A DNA stretch of 64,000 bases from Hordeum vulgare subsp. vulgare (GCF_904849725.1 NC_058522.1:194327468-194391467), one strand, 5' to 3'; shown: positions 1 to 12,257, counted from the stretch's first letter. Numbers and translations are program-made. Notes: a model not told the origin generated them from the sequence alone.

Positions 1-9
1 ATACTGCAG

Positions 10-1790
10 GGGATGGGTACACCCTTTTGGAGTCCGCAGGCCGAACTCCGTCCTTGGTGTGCTTTGCCGGACAAATTTCCCGGGGTTTGTCACGTTGCCT
101 GGTGAGGGTCAGGTTCCTACACTAGGATTTACCTGGGAGCACTACCAGGCTGCGCAGGCCCCGCCGGAGGAGATTATAGATGGTGTCTTGTGCCACACGG
201 GGGCCGAGATGGTGATCAGGAGCTTTTGGGTAAATTATCCTTTTACAGAATGTAAAATTAAGCATATACCTCATTATTGTACTAATCGGTGTTTTCATGT
301 TTGATTGCAGACCTTCTATAGGTGTGAGGATGGATATGAGGAGGCGGCGGCCAGGGTTCTCGAGGTCGAGTGTAGGCGGTTACTACAGAACTTGCGCCAC
401 GAGGCTCGGCCGCAGGCTATTCGAGATTACTACGCCACGCGTGGTATTAAGAAGGAGAAGAAGGATTGCCGCGGAAAGTTTCTGAAGAAGGAGCAATACA
501 TGAAGGTAATTACCTATTCTTAAGTCCTTCTACGTAGTTTTCTTGATTTCATTCATAGGCGTAGCACTGAAAATTCTTTCTAATAACTTATAGGTGCCCC
601 CGAGATGGTGTGCGGATAAGATGGATTGTTGGGAGGCGTTGGTTGATGAGTGGTGCACAGGCAGCTGGCGAGCCGTCCACGATAATGCGAAGGATCGGTG
701 TAGCCAAATGGTTGGTGTGCCACACCATCAAGGCAGCGCCAACTTACTTCAGTTTGGACGAAACTGGGTATGTGATTTGCTTCATGATTCATGCAATTCA
801 TTCTTATGCTAATATTTTGTTCCTCTCTTTTAGGCGCATCACAATAAGACTGAGATGCCACACTTGTACGACGTTTATGGCATGGCCCATACTGCCTCGT
901 ACAAGAAGGTGAAGGCATTCTCTGAGTCTGACCTGGATGATCCCAGTAACTTCACCAACATATCATCCCACCACAAGCTCGTGGCATACAGGGACGCGGG
1001 GAAGGCTACGAAAGGGGATGACTTTAACCCTAGCCAGGAACCTTTGGATCCAGAGCTGGTGATGATATCTGGTGGCGGGAGGCCCCATGGCTCGATAGCA
1101 TTGGAGATGGGATAATACGTTGTCCACTCACTCTTCCGGAGATCAAGGCGCGCCAGTCGAGCAACTGCCCTGAGATAACGCGTCGTCCACGGCCAGTCGA
1201 ACTTGCCATCGAGGTTAGTTGTACGGACTAAGAACACTTTCATCCATTTCATTATGTGTGTCACCATAGATCATTACTGTGGTAACGAGGAATGGTTTTT
1301 CAGGCTGCTCTTCAGAAAGAGAGAGCGGCAAACCAGGCTGCTCTTGAGAAAGAGAGATTGGCAAGCCAGGCTGCTCTTCAGGCTGCTCTTGATGAGAGGG
1401 ACCAGAGCACGGCACGATTGCTTGAGGAGGAGAGGGCCCGGAATGAGGCGGGTCAACGGGCCCTGTACGAGCTTTTTGTGGTATGTTTTTTTTCAAATTA
1501 GCCAAATCATGTGTGTAATGTGTGTTTCAATACTAACTAATACGACCCACTCTTCAGGGTCTGTGCGAGAAGAGCGGTCAAGTCCCTCCGCCGATGCCCG
1601 TCTTCTCTTCGATTGGCACGGTGAGTTTCATTATAAACTAGTATTAATAATTGAGTGTCATCATGCCAACTGAGACATTAAAATATCTTTTTTGCAGAAT
1701 AACTCCCGAGCAGCATCGCACGACCCTTCTCCAGGGCAACCGTCTCCAAACGAAGCCGGCGTGAGCAACCGTGGTGTTTCTCCTCCTTGA
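10..1790 (+). pseudogene. CACTA second gene, Transposase_24 (Ptta/En/Spm) type, 3' seven exons
   Basis: Exons deduced from GT/AG sites and comparison with the CACTA-B copy are 10-229, 311-505, 594-767, 834-1213, 1304-1480, 1558-1620 and 1698-1790; the 5' exon is outside the window. The first exons carry a conserved stretch ending LCRTNFPGFVTLPGEG. Exon 3 has W, K/R and a PHHQGSANL motif typical of the plant Transposase_24 family, thought to bind transposon ends. Exon 5 encodes tandem 11-residue repeats of the KERLASQAALE type, a predicted coiled coil. The stop is the TGA at 1788-1790. One base is missing near 1100 relative to the CACTA-B copy, giving a premature TAA at 1113-1115, so this copy is broken. 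Family assignment is from motif recognition, not a search. Confidence 0.8.
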
Positions 1791-2459
1791 TGACCACTAC
1801 GGTAAGTTTCTCCTCCAAACTTAGCTTTCCTTCAACCACTTATTATACTTTTCTCCTGGAAGAGTCAAGCGAAAGCAATTAGTTTAGAAGGATCTTGACC
1901 TGAGGCCTTCGACCAAAGAAAGGGAGACTTGGCGAAGTCACAGGTGGTTTTCCGTCCCTAGATTCATGGAAGGAATTTTTGAAGTTTGAGTGAAGCATGT
2001 TAGGGAATATCCAGATTAGTCTTCAACTAGAGAAAGGATAGGAATATCCTTTGCTGAGTTTTCTTCTCCAGCGGATGTAGCGGTAAAATATTATATTATT
2101 TTCACGGTCTAGCTACGTCTTTCCTCTCCCTATCTAAAGAGCACTCTCCTGACTCTCTATCATTTTCAGAAAGTAGAACATCCTTCTCTCTATTCTACTA
2201 TCCGATCTCGTCTGTTGAATTGATCAGAAATATGGTCATATCTTCGTTATCCCAATAGTAAACCTTCTTACTTCTCTTCGCATATCGAAAGACGCAAAAG
2301 ATCTATTATTAGCTTATATATAAGTTGTCGAAGGTCCGTAAAAACCTTGATGAGGAGAAGATGATATTGGAGTTGGATGTTGCCGAGGTGCGTGACGATC
2401 ACAAGATCAAGATGAATGCAATGCACTTGAAGATTAGAAACATTAGAAAATATGCCATA
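1791..2459 (+). other. Post-stop intron of CACTA-A with a non-repetitive insert and a coiled-coil exon
   Basis: Immediately after the stop, both CACTA-A and CACTA-B keep CCACTACGGTAAGT, an apparent splice donor in the 3' untranslated region. CACTA-A then has about 450 bp (roughly 1855-2320) that are absent from CACTA-B, without repeats or long ORFs; the origin is unknown and organelle DNA is only a guess. From 2325 to 2456 an open stretch encodes a charged peptide containing KVRKNLDEEKMILELD and ending IRKYA, resembling the C-terminal coiled coil of some CACTA second-gene products. Whether it is spliced to the main gene is not visible. Confidence 0.4.
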
Positions 2460-5400
2460 ATAAGCTCCTCCTCTTTCTTCTTCTTCTCCTCCTCCTCCTC
2501 CTCCTCCTCCTCCTTCTTCTTGATTTCTTCTTCTTCTTCTCCTCTTCCTCCTCTTTCTTCTTCTTCTCCTCCTCTTTCTTCTTCTTATTCTACCATAATA
2601 AGCTCAAAATGAAAAGAAAGAAGAATAAGAGATGAAGAAGAAGAGAAGAAGGAGAAGGAGGAGGAGGAGGAGGAGGAGGAGGAGGAGGAGGAGAAGGCCA
2701 AGGACCTTCCATCCTTCTCCTCCTCCTCCTTCTCCTCCTCCTCCTCCTTCTTGATTTCTTCTTCTTCTCCTCCTCCTCCTCCTCTTTCTTCTCCTCTTTC
2801 ATATTATACTTGCTTTAATTAACCCAACAATGACATAGTTAGCCCATTTCGCTCCAAAATACCGTAATAAGCTCAAAATGGCATAAGAACCTTGGTTAGC
2901 TCATGAATATTATATACTTAGCTTCTTTTCCTCTAAAAGGACATAATTGGAATATTTAGCTCAAAAAAGACATAATTAGGTAATTTAGCTCCAACAAGAG
3001 GAGAAGAGGAGAAGAAATAGGCAAAATGAAAAGAAAGAAGAAGAAGAGATGAAGAAGAAGAGAAGAAGGAGGAGGAGGAGGAGGAGGAGGAGGAGAAGGG
3101 AGGGGGAGGAGGAGGAGGAGGAGGAGGAGGAGGAGGAGAAGGCCAAGGACCTTCTATCCTTCTCCTCCTCCTCCTCCTTCTTCTTGATTTCTTCTTCTTC
3201 TCCTCCTCCTCCTCTTTCTTCTCCTCTTTCATATTATCCTTGCTTTAATTAACCCAACAATGACATAGTTAGCCCATTTAGCTCCAAAATACCGTAATAA
3301 GCTCAAAATGGCATAAGAACCTTGGTTAGCTCATGAATATTATATACTTAGCTTCTTTTCCTCTAAAAGGACATAATTGGAATATTTAGCTCAAAAAAGA
3401 CATAATTAGGTAATTTAGCTCCAACAAGAGGAGAAGAGGAGAAGAAATAGGCAAAATGAAAAGAAAGAAGAAGAAGAGATGAAGAAGAAGAGAAGAAGGA
3501 GGAGGAGGAGGAGGAGGAGAAGGCCCCTGGCCTCCTCCTCCTCCTCCTCCCCCTTCTTCTTGATTTCTTCTTCTTCTCCTCTTCCTCCTCGTTCTTCTTC
3601 TTCTCCGCCTCTTTCTTCTTCTTCTTCTACCATAATAAGCTCAAAATGAAAAGAAAGAAGAAGAAGAGATGAAGAAGAAGAGAAGAAGGAGGAGGAGGAG
3701 GGGGAGGAGGAGGAGGAGGAGGAGAAGGGAGGGGGAGGAGGAGGAGGAGGAGGAGGAGAAGGCCAAGGACCTTCTATCCTTCTCCTCCTCATCCTTCTCC
3801 TCCTCCTCCTCCTTCTTCTTGATTTCTTCTTCTTCTCCTCCTCCTCCTCTTTCTTCTCCTCTTTCATATTATCCTTGCTTTAATTAACCCAACAATGACA
3901 TAGTTAGCCCATTTAGCTCCAAAATACCGTAATAAGCTCAAAATGGCATAAGAACCTTGGTTAGCTCATGAATATTATATACTTAGCTTCTTTTCCTCTA
4001 AAAGGACATAATTGGAATATTTAGCTCAAAAAAGACATAATTAGGTAATTTAGCTCCAACAAGAGGAGAAGAGGAGAAGAGGAGAAGAAATAGGCAAAAT
4101 GAAAAGAAAGAAGAAGAAGAGATGAAGAAGAAGAGAAGAAAAAGGAGGAGGAGGAGGAGGAGGAGGAGAAGGCCCCTGGCCTTCTCCTCCTCCTCCTCCT
4201 CCTCCTCCTTCTTCTTGATTTCTTCATCTTCTCCTCTTTCTCCTCGTTCTTCTTCTTCTCCTCATCTTTCTTCTTCTTCTTCTACCATAATAAGCTCAAA
4301 ATGAAAAGAAAGAAGAAGAAGAGATGAAGAAGAAGAGAAGAAGGAGGAGGAGGAGGAGGAGGAGGAGAAGGGAGGGGGAGGAGGAGGAGGAGAAGGCCGA
4401 GGACCTTCTATCCTTCTCCTCCTCCTCCTTCTTCTCCTCCTCCTCCTTCTTCTTGATTTCTTCTCCTTCTCCTCCTCCTCCTCTTTCTTCTCCTCTTTCA
4501 TATTATCCTTGCTTTAATTAACCCAACAATGACATAGTTAGCCCATTTAGCTCCAAAATACCGTAATAAGCTCAAACTGTCATAAGAACCTTGGTTAGCT
4601 CATGAATATTATATACTTAGCTTCTTTTCCTCTAAAAGGACATAATTGGAATATTTAGCTCAAAAAAGACATAATTAGGTAATTTAGCTCCAACAAGAGG
4701 AGAAGAGGAGAAGAAATAGGCAAAATGAAAAGAAAGAAGAAGAAGAGATGAAGAAGAAGAGAAGAAGAAGGAGGAGGAGGAGGAGGAGGAGGAGAAGGCC
4801 CCTGGCCTTCTCCTCCTCCTCCTCCTCCTCCTCCTCCTTCTTCTTGATTTCTTCTTCTTCTCCTCTTTCTCCTCGTTCTTCTTCTTCTCCTCCTCTTTCT
4901 TCTTCTTCTTCTACCATAATAAGCTGAAAATGAAAAGAAAGAAGAAGAAGAGATGAAGAAGAAGAGAAGAAGGAGGAGGAGGAGGAGGAGGAGGAGGAGA
5001 AGGGAGGGGGAGGAGGAGGAGGAGGAGGAGGAGGAGGAGAAGGCCGAGGACCTTCTATCCTTCTCCTCCTCCTCCTTCTTCTCCTCCTCCTCCTTCTTCT
5101 TGATTTCTTCTCCTTCTCCTCCTCCTCCTCTTTCTTCTCCTCTTTCATATTATCCTTGCTTTAATTAACCCAACAATGACATAGTTAGCCCATTTAGCTC
5201 CAAAATACCGTAATAAGCTCAAACTGTCATAAGAACCTTGGTTAGCTCATGAATATTATATACTTAGCTTCTTTTCCTCTAAAAGGACATAATTGGAATA
5301 TTTAGCTCAAAAAAGACATAATTAGGTAATTTAGCTCCAACAAGAGGAGAAGAGGAGAAGAAATAGGCAAAATGAAAAGAAAGAAGAAGAAGAGATGAAG

Positions 5401-6260
5401 AAGAAGAGAAGAAGGAGGAGGAGGAGGAGGAGGGGAAGAAGGCCAAGGACCTTCTATCCTTCTCCTCCTCCTCCTCCTCCTTCTTCTTGATTTCTTCTTC
5501 TTCTCCTCTTCCTCCTCGTTCTTCTTCTTCTCCTCCTCTTTCTTCTTCTTCTTCTACCATAATAAGCTCAAAATGAAAAGAAAGAAGAAGAAGAGATGAA
5601 GAAGAAGAGAAGAAGAAGGAGGAGGAGGAGGAGGAGGAGGAGAAGGGAGGGGGAGGAGGAGGAGGAGGAGGAGGAGGAGAAGGCCAAGGACCTTCTATGC
5701 TTCTCCTCCTCCTCCTCCTTCTTCTTGATTTCTTCTTCTTCTTCTCCTCCTCCTCTTTCTTCTCCTCTTTCATATTATCCTTGCTTTAATTAACCCAACA
5801 ATGACATAGTTAGCCCATTTAGCTCCAAAATACCGTAATAAGCTCAAAATGGCATAAGAACCTTGGTTAGCTCATGAATATTATATACTTAGCTTCTTTT
5901 CCTCGAAAAGGACATAATTGGAATATTTAGTTCAAAAAAAAGGAGAAGGAAGAAGAAGAGGAAGAAGAGAAGAAGAATAGAAGGAGAAGGAGAAGAAGAA
6001 GGAGGAGGAGGAGAAGAAGAAGGAGGAGGAGGAGAAGAAGAGAAGAAGGAGAAGGAAGGAGGAGAAGAAGAAGGAGAAGGAGAAGGAGCCCTCCTTCTTC
6101 TCCTTCTTCTTCTCTCCTTCTTCTCCTCCTTCTTCTCCTTCTTCTCTTCTTTTTTCTTCTTCTCCTCCTCCTTCTCCTTCTCCTTCCCCTTCCCCTCCTC
6201 CTCCTCCTCGTCCTCCTTCTTGTTTTTCTTCTCCTTGTTCTCTTATTGCTTCTTCTCTTT
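2460..6260. repeat. Purine/pyrimidine (GGA/GAA) array with about 0.63-kb higher-order tandem units
   Basis: The region is nearly all alternating (GGA)n/(GAA)n and (TCC)n/(TTC)n tracts. These are linked by a conserved AT-rich spacer beginning TTAATTAACCCAAC near 2815, 3245, 3880, 4517, 5160 and 5783, so units are about 430 bp and then about 635 bp. Purine and pyrimidine tracts face each other across short centres such as GGCCCCTGGCC (near 3521, 4170 and 4798) or GGCCAAGGACC, giving long near-perfect inverted repeats. The same unit, inverted, builds 19200-20960 in CACTA-B. The Arg/Glu/Ser/Pro-rich ORFs here are products of the triplet repeats. From 5938 to 6260 the array decays into irregular purine and pyrimidine runs. 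Confidence 0.92.
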
Positions 6261-6334
6261 CTTCTTCAATTTAGCTTATTTGTCATATATGTTGTTGTTC
6301 TTCTTGTACTTACTTTCTTATTCCTGTTTTGCAG

Positions 6335-6659
6335 ATTGGATTTACTACATGCATGGAAGCTGGCGTTGGAGTGCTTTAGTTTCCTTTTTTATTTGAGTTG
6401 ATGAACAATGTGTTGGTTCTTTGTATGTGTTGATGAACAATGTGTTGATGAACAATATATGTGGAACTATATGTATATATATATGGATGAAACTTTGTAT
6501 ATGTTGGTTTCTTTCGATATATGGATGTCCATTGATGAACAAATGACATTGGTTAACTTTATATGTATATCATATATGTGTTGTGAACTATATATCATAT
6601 ATGTGCTATGAATTATATATATTATTGCTGCGAAATAACATAAAATAAACAAAACAGTG
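6335..6659 (+). other. Terminal exon and 3' UTR-like region of CACTA-A
   Basis: A pyrimidine tract ending TTTTGCAG precedes ATTGGATTTACTACATGCAT at 6335, followed by a short open stretch ending in TAG near 6379. The counterpart in CACTA-B near 19080-19155, on the other strand, keeps both the acceptor and the exon. The next ~280 bp contain repeated GATGAACAATGTGTTG and ATGTATAT motifs and look like a 3' untranslated region. If spliced from the donor after 1790, the whole GGA/GAA array would be intronic; this is inference. Confidence 0.45.
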
Positions 6660-7206
6660 ACAATATGGGCTCTTTGCCGTCTGCTGGCTGATGGCAAAGG
6701 CCTTTGCCATCAGCCAGCAGACGGCAAAGGTGCCACATGGCACCCAGCTGTGCTTCCTGGGCAGTAGCAGCTGGCCATATAGGCTCTTTGCCGTCTGCCT
6801 GCTGGGGGGGCAGACGGCAAAGAAGAGGGCACAGAGGAGGGGCAGGAGTGGAGAGAGGGGGAGGGGAGGACACGACAGACGGCAAAGATATGCAATATGG
6901 CAGACGGCAAAGATTGACGAGCAGGCAGACGGCAAAGAGCCTCCGTTAACCCCTAACGGAGGCAACGCCTCTCGACTGCCGTCTCAAGCTCTTTGCTGAC
7001 TGCTCCTCAGGGAAGCTGATGGCAAAGAGCTTTGTCGTCCGCTTTGGGGGGGCAGACGGCAAAGAATGTCCTGTGCTGTCGTAGGCTGACGCAGAAAATT
7101 TGCCGGCCGTGACAATCTTTGCCGTCTGTGGTATGTTCTTTGCCGTCCGGGTATTTGTCTTTGCCGTCCGTGATGGCAGACGGCAAAGAAGGTGATTCCA
7201 GTAGTG
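6660..7206. repeat. Subterminal TTTGCCGTCTGC repeats and right TIR of CACTA-A
   Basis: About a dozen copies of TTTGCCGTCTGC or its complement in both orientations, some as inverted pairs (for example around 6670-6730 and 6787-6825). The region ends in the terminal repeat at 7196-7206. In characterised En/Spm-type elements such subterminal repeats are the sites bound by the second transposon protein. Confidence 0.88.
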
Positions 7207-10200
7207 CTTGCTAAAATCCATTTATCAGAGCCTTCTGCTCCTCGTTGGGTTCAACACTCTTACTTATCGAAAGGACTACGTTTGATCCTCTATACTTGTG
7301 GGTCATCACCTGCCGCTAGAGGAGGACGACCAACAACACAATGCCTGGTCCAGCGGGGCATGGGCTGCACTCACCCTAGCCCAACTGCAGGTCCGTGTCG
7401 GCCCAGTGCGAGCATAGACACGTCCTCCTCCAAGCTTGCACTACGCCCGCTTGGGCCACGAGCTCCAAGGCCCATCCGTCGGCCTTCTTTGTGCCATGGC
7501 CCGACCAACGCCACCCAAGCCAACATGCGCCTAGGCCAGTTTTGGCCCAAACTAAGCACCTCGCTTATGATTCGCCTGTGTATGATGTTTTCTATGTGAC
7601 AACCATTGCGTTTGATCCAACCTCGAGTAGATTCAGCCCATTATAGATTTTTTTTCACATTCTGTGATTCTTACAAAATTATCCAAGGATTTCCATATTT
7701 CACAAAAATGCATGATTCTAAAATGGCAATAACTAAATAACCATGCACCGGATTAAAATGTTTTATATATGTAAAATGTGTAGATTAATATTTTGCAACT
7801 TTCATCCATGTTAAAAATATTAAAAATGTTGTTTGTGTGAAATTTGCATAAATGCCATAATCTTGCATAATTGTTGAGTCATTTTGCCCTATAGTAAATA
7901 CCCACATGTTATATATGATTTTGGGGTAGAAAAATTCGTAGAATCCCTTTGTGCATTTTGTTTTGTAATTTGAGCAAGTTTGTTTGCATGCTATTTTGTT
8001 GTGATGCCCTTTTGTATTTTTGTGTGACTAAATCCGTGCATCGAAAGTAAACAAACTTAACATTAAAAATGCTTAGAATTTTGTCCATATTCACATTATT
8101 CTAATTTCATGCATGTGTAATATATTTAAACTTGTTGTTTGCATTATTTCGTGTAAGTCCCATGTTAAAATGATTTTTTTCATAACTAAATAACCGCAAC
8201 TCCGATTTAATTTAACTTTATATGAAAAATGTTGTGCTTGATGTGATCTACATGATTGTGGCTTTTCTAGTCATAATAGGCTGCACCTACATGCTCAAAT
8301 CTCCATTGCAAGTGTTTCATGAATACGTTTAAACTATTATTTTGTTCAACACTGCGTAGTTGATTGCATCTAGTCCGTGGGTCTTTTTGCATATGGTTCC
8401 TCCATGAGAATTTCTCTAGGTGATGTCCACTTTGATGCCATGCCTCTGGTTTCCATGTAGATTATCGTTAACATGTTCGTTTGTTGCTTCCAATGTGCTA
8501 TCACGTTTAAAACTGCAATCTGTTTTCATAAAGTGCCATTTTGTGAAGCTCAAATTAAGCAAACCGTGCCGCTTTTGATTGTGCAAAATGGAATAATTTT
8601 TGGGAGGATATGACTGGTTGCTATTAGTCAATTCCCATGCCATGTATGTCATGCTTAGCTGTAGTTTTCATCATGTGAACATGCTAAGATGATGTTACTT
8701 TTAGGTAGGGTCAAATATTTCTATGTCTGAGAATCTAACATTTGAGCATAGCATGTTGTGTTGATGCTAGCTATGAATCTGTGCATATTTAGACCTTGCT
8801 ATTGTGGAATGAAATGAATTGCGTCATGCTTAATACCATGCGAAATTTTTCATATCATTACATGACCTGCATCATATGTTTTTCTCGCTGTCAATATGTC
8901 ATCATAATAAAAACTGCACTGTTAAAACTTATAATTTCACTAAGTCTGAAGTTGTGTTCAAGTAGCCATTTTGTGAGCTCATTTCCTAGTGATCCATGCT
9001 TCTATTCAATTTGCCGTTAGGGGATGATTGCTGTGCATCTTGTCAACTACTTTACCATATCATATTTGCGCATTTTAGACTCATGCAGCTTTCTATTTTA
9101 GGCTGTGTAAAATTCCATGTTGGTGTTTTTTGGAAGATTATGTCTATTTCTTGTATTGGAAGTATTTGTGAAACCGTTGCTACGTTTTGAACATGACATA
9201 CAACAAACTTGCTTAGAATCTCATGCAGTTTCATAATATCTTACTGCACCCATAGTTTGGAATGTTTGTGGTTGTCATTTGCATACATGTTGCATTCATG
9301 GCATATTATCTTGTGTTGGTCATACCTTTTAGACCGTAACTCTTGTTTAGATGATCTATATATGTAAATCGACTAGAATGACATGTAAAATCACATGGTC
9401 CACTTTATTTTGCTGTTTAATAAATTTAAAATGTGTTTAGTTCAGATATGTACCAATTCCAAAATTAACACATGGGGTCATTTCGGAAATACTATAAGTT
9501 GTATCTGACCTCATTTAAAATGCCTAGATAGTGTAGTTTATTTATGCGTCGCCTCTTGCCATGTTTAACAAAATTTAGTATTGTCGTGTAACTAAACAGA
9601 AGTGAACTAAATAACTAAAAAATTGGAGTTTCGTCAATATGCAACTCTTTGCATATTAAGCTCAACTTAATGTGTAGAAATTGATTGTTGTGCTTTGCCA
9701 TGTCAGGCATAATTAAATGGACATGCATCATAATTGGTTGTGCATCGTGTCATGAATATGTTGTGGTGTTTATCGTGTGCTGATTGTTTGTTTCCGGATT
9801 GTTTCACTCGACCGAGTTTTGAAGCCACTTCGGAGTGTGAGGGTTTGTTCGACTACGTTGGTTTGTCTACTTCACGCATTCATTCTTCTTCCAAGCAGGA
9901 TCTCAGGCAATATGATCATTTCCCTAGATACCACTACTGTCATTGATATCCTAGTTGTCTCGCTTGTATTGTTATGTCTCACTGCCTACCACCTGTTATG
10001 TCAAGCCTCCCAACGTTGGCGTGAAAAGCCACTAACCCCCTCCACATCCAAGCAAACCCTTGTTTGACTATGTTACCCCTTGCTCAGCCCTTCTTATAGC
10101 ATTTCTAGTTGCATGTGCAGCTGCTTTCCATGTGACAACATGGATTCGTCGTTATATCAGCATATTATTGCTATTTAATTTAATGCACCTTATATACTTG

Positions 10201-11570
10201 GTTAAAGGTGGAAGGCTTGGCTTTCTAGATCGGTGTTTTGTTCCATCTTTGCCGCCCTAGTTACTTGCGTACCGGTGTTATGTTCCATATTGAGCGCTCC
10301 TAAAATGTTTGGGGTGTTATGGCGACGCCCTTGATTTTCATTTTGGGATAAAACTCTTCCGGCAAGGCCCAACATTGGTACTATTTGCTTAATAACAACT
10401 AATAAAAATTTGCATAGGGCATTGATCACCCCGTGGATAATTAATCAACCCCTGAGCCATTGCTCATTATGAGTGTTGGTCCAAACTAGAGCACCTTGCG
10501 GGACCAACCCGGGGCAACTTGGGAGATCTCTAATAGGTCGTCGTATGCTTCACTTATCCGACGTGTCGTGAGAACAAGATACACGGCTCTTATCAGGGTC
10601 GTCGCCACGCCGGGCGGTCTTGCTGGATTTGTTTTACCCTTCTCGATCATCTTGTGCGCGGGATTTCGAGGATACTTTGGGCTATCTCGAGGTTGAGGTT
10701 TTCCAATGGTGTTTCCGAGGAGACTACGGGTATTCCGTGGTTGAGGCTATTCCACGCAGCTTGTGGTAGTGTGTGGTGTACTAGTTGGAGCACCCTTGTA
10801 GGGTTAATATCTTTTGGAAAGCTGTGCGTGCGGCTATGTGGCAACTTGTAAACTTTCTTTAACACTCGATCATAGCAAACTTGAAGTAAACTCAATTAAA
10901 ATATGCCAACTGTGTATGTAATCGTGACTGTCTCTTCTCATGAGCTCTGTATTCAAGAGAGGACACAGTGGGGTTATGTTAGACATGGAAGTAGGTATTC
11001 ACGATCATTTCTTGATCATTATTAGATCACGTCCGTTTATGTGTAGATCACCCTCTCTTATTCTTGTACTCGTTAGTTAGTCACTCAAATAAATGCTTAG
11101 TGGTTGGTGGAGCCTCACCACTTAACCATACCTCATCCATTAAGGTTTGCTAGTCTTGATACCTTTGGAAATGAGATTGTTGAGTCCCTGTGGCTCACAA
11201 ATTACTACAACAACAGTTGCAGGTATAGGTAAATTGATACTTTGACGCAAGCGCGATGATTGTTCTGTTTGGAGTTTCTTCTTTTTCTTATTCATCGATC
11301 ATAGGATGGGTTCCAGACTGGCAGCTTGGGATAGAAAGGATGGACATCGTCCATAGTCGGACCTTGCTCTTCTGAATAGTAATTGAATGTATGTTTATAT
11401 TGAGAGATCATGATTTGTGTGTGGCGAGTGTAAGCCAATTCCATATACTCATCTATTCTTTACGTGTACTTGTAATGATACCCATTCTTGTGAAACGACG
11501 AGATGCGCTTTTGTCCTTGTCGAGTCTCTCGTGCCAAATAAGGATAGGATTGCATCTTGGGATTACAATA
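7207..11570 (+). mobile_element. Old LTR-like sequence (probable Gypsy LTR remnants), no coding content
   Basis: No ORF of recognisable family is present. 7210-7307 ends in a motif (CTTACTTATCGAAAGGACTA, then GGGTCATCA) that I associate with Triticeae LTR 3' ends. From about 7650 to 9700 the sequence is AT-rich with many short CATG/GCAT words. From about 10300 to 11569 it is more balanced and resembles the 3' half of Triticeae Gypsy LTRs, ending in GGGATTACA. No TSD, primer site or polypurine tract could be found, so boundaries and family are uncertain. Confidence 0.4.
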
Positions 11571-12257
11571 GATTCCCCGTGGGGAGAACCTTCTTGAGGT
11601 ACTTGAGAAGATCATAACGGCTTATGTCGGTCCATTTGTCATTAGCCTTCGTCTTTAGCAGTTCAAGTGTGAAACTCAAGCGGGTCACCGCGTGATCGCG
11701 ACCATCATATAATGGAGTGTACGAGTCTACCTATAGTTGCTCCAGCTTGGCCTCCTCTCTAGAGGCAGCTGTGCCGGTACTCGTCTCCTTGCGTAGGAGG
11801 TCTCGAACATGAGGGTCCCACACGATTGAACTTAGTACCGATGAAGGTTGTGGCGTGTCCGTCTGTGCTCTGTTGCCATGTATAGCCTCTTCTCCTCCAG
11901 CATGTCCGGCATCTTCACCGCCATCATGTCCGGCCTCTCGCTCTTACCCGCTGCCATGTCCCTCCCCTTCTCCACTACCATTGTCGTTCTTCTTTTTTTC
12001 TTGCCCGAGTCGTCACTGGTTGCCCCATTGGTGTCCTCATCATCATCATTTTCAATTACCCAGTGAGTATAGGCATCCATGAAACCAGTCATCGGCATGT
12101 GCACATTCAAGCGACCATGCTCATGGGGGTCGAGCGGAACTCCTCCTTTGCATTTTCGACACAGACATAAGATTTGTGTCCAGTTATTTTCATTCATGTC
12201 TTGCACCGTCGATCGCAACCACCTTTCCACATTCGTTCCACTAATCATCATGATTGC
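11571..12257 (-). pseudogene. TNPD transposase 5' fragment of CACTA-X
   Basis: Read right to left, an apparent acceptor at 12258 opens a frame with ERWLRSTVQDMNENNW, a CLCRKC pair of cysteines, HEHGRLNVHMPMTGFMDAYT and a W, the pattern of the Transpos_assoc domain at the N terminus of plant CACTA TNPD proteins. An acidic/basic linker follows. A one-base shift near 11860 moves the frame to DPHVRDLLRKETSTGTAASR and REEAKLEQL, then an in-frame TAG, then TRLSFTLELLKTKAND, and the gene is cut at LPTGN near 11571. These segments match the family order, but about three quarters of the protein is missing. Confidence 0.7.

Larger units (their letters stand above)
1..7206 (+). mobile_element. CACTA-A: CACTA DNA transposon, left end outside window
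   Basis: The right terminus is seen directly: the sequence ends in CCAGTAGTG at 7206, which reads CACTACTGGAA on the other strand and is a CACTA terminal inverted repeat. About a dozen copies of TTTGCCGTCTGC or its complement lie just inside the end. Inward come a conserved terminal exon, a GGA/GAA array and a Transposase_24-type gene. The same order, inverted and at roughly 85-90% similarity, forms the left part of CACTA-B at 18335-23506, so both belong to one family. The left end and the TNPD gene would lie before the window. The probable 3-bp target duplication on the right is CTT at 7207-7209, which cannot be matched here. Confidence 0.9.

Noticed and set aside
2590..5793. Many ORFs of the MKKKRRRR/MKEEKKEEE type on both strands
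   Set aside because: They are translations of GGA/GAA triplet arrays; open on both strands because stop codons cannot arise in these repeats.
6660..7206. CRISPR-like spaced repeats
   Set aside because: Repeats occur in both orientations with irregular spacing beside a CACTA terminus, in a plant-type genome.
6606..7221. ORFs across the TTTGCCGTCTGC repeats
   Set aside because: Terminal repeat DNA of a CACTA element, with mutually overlapping frames.
8416..9234. Short ORFs in the AT-rich LTR-like region
   Set aside because: No family features, random length distribution for AT-rich DNA.
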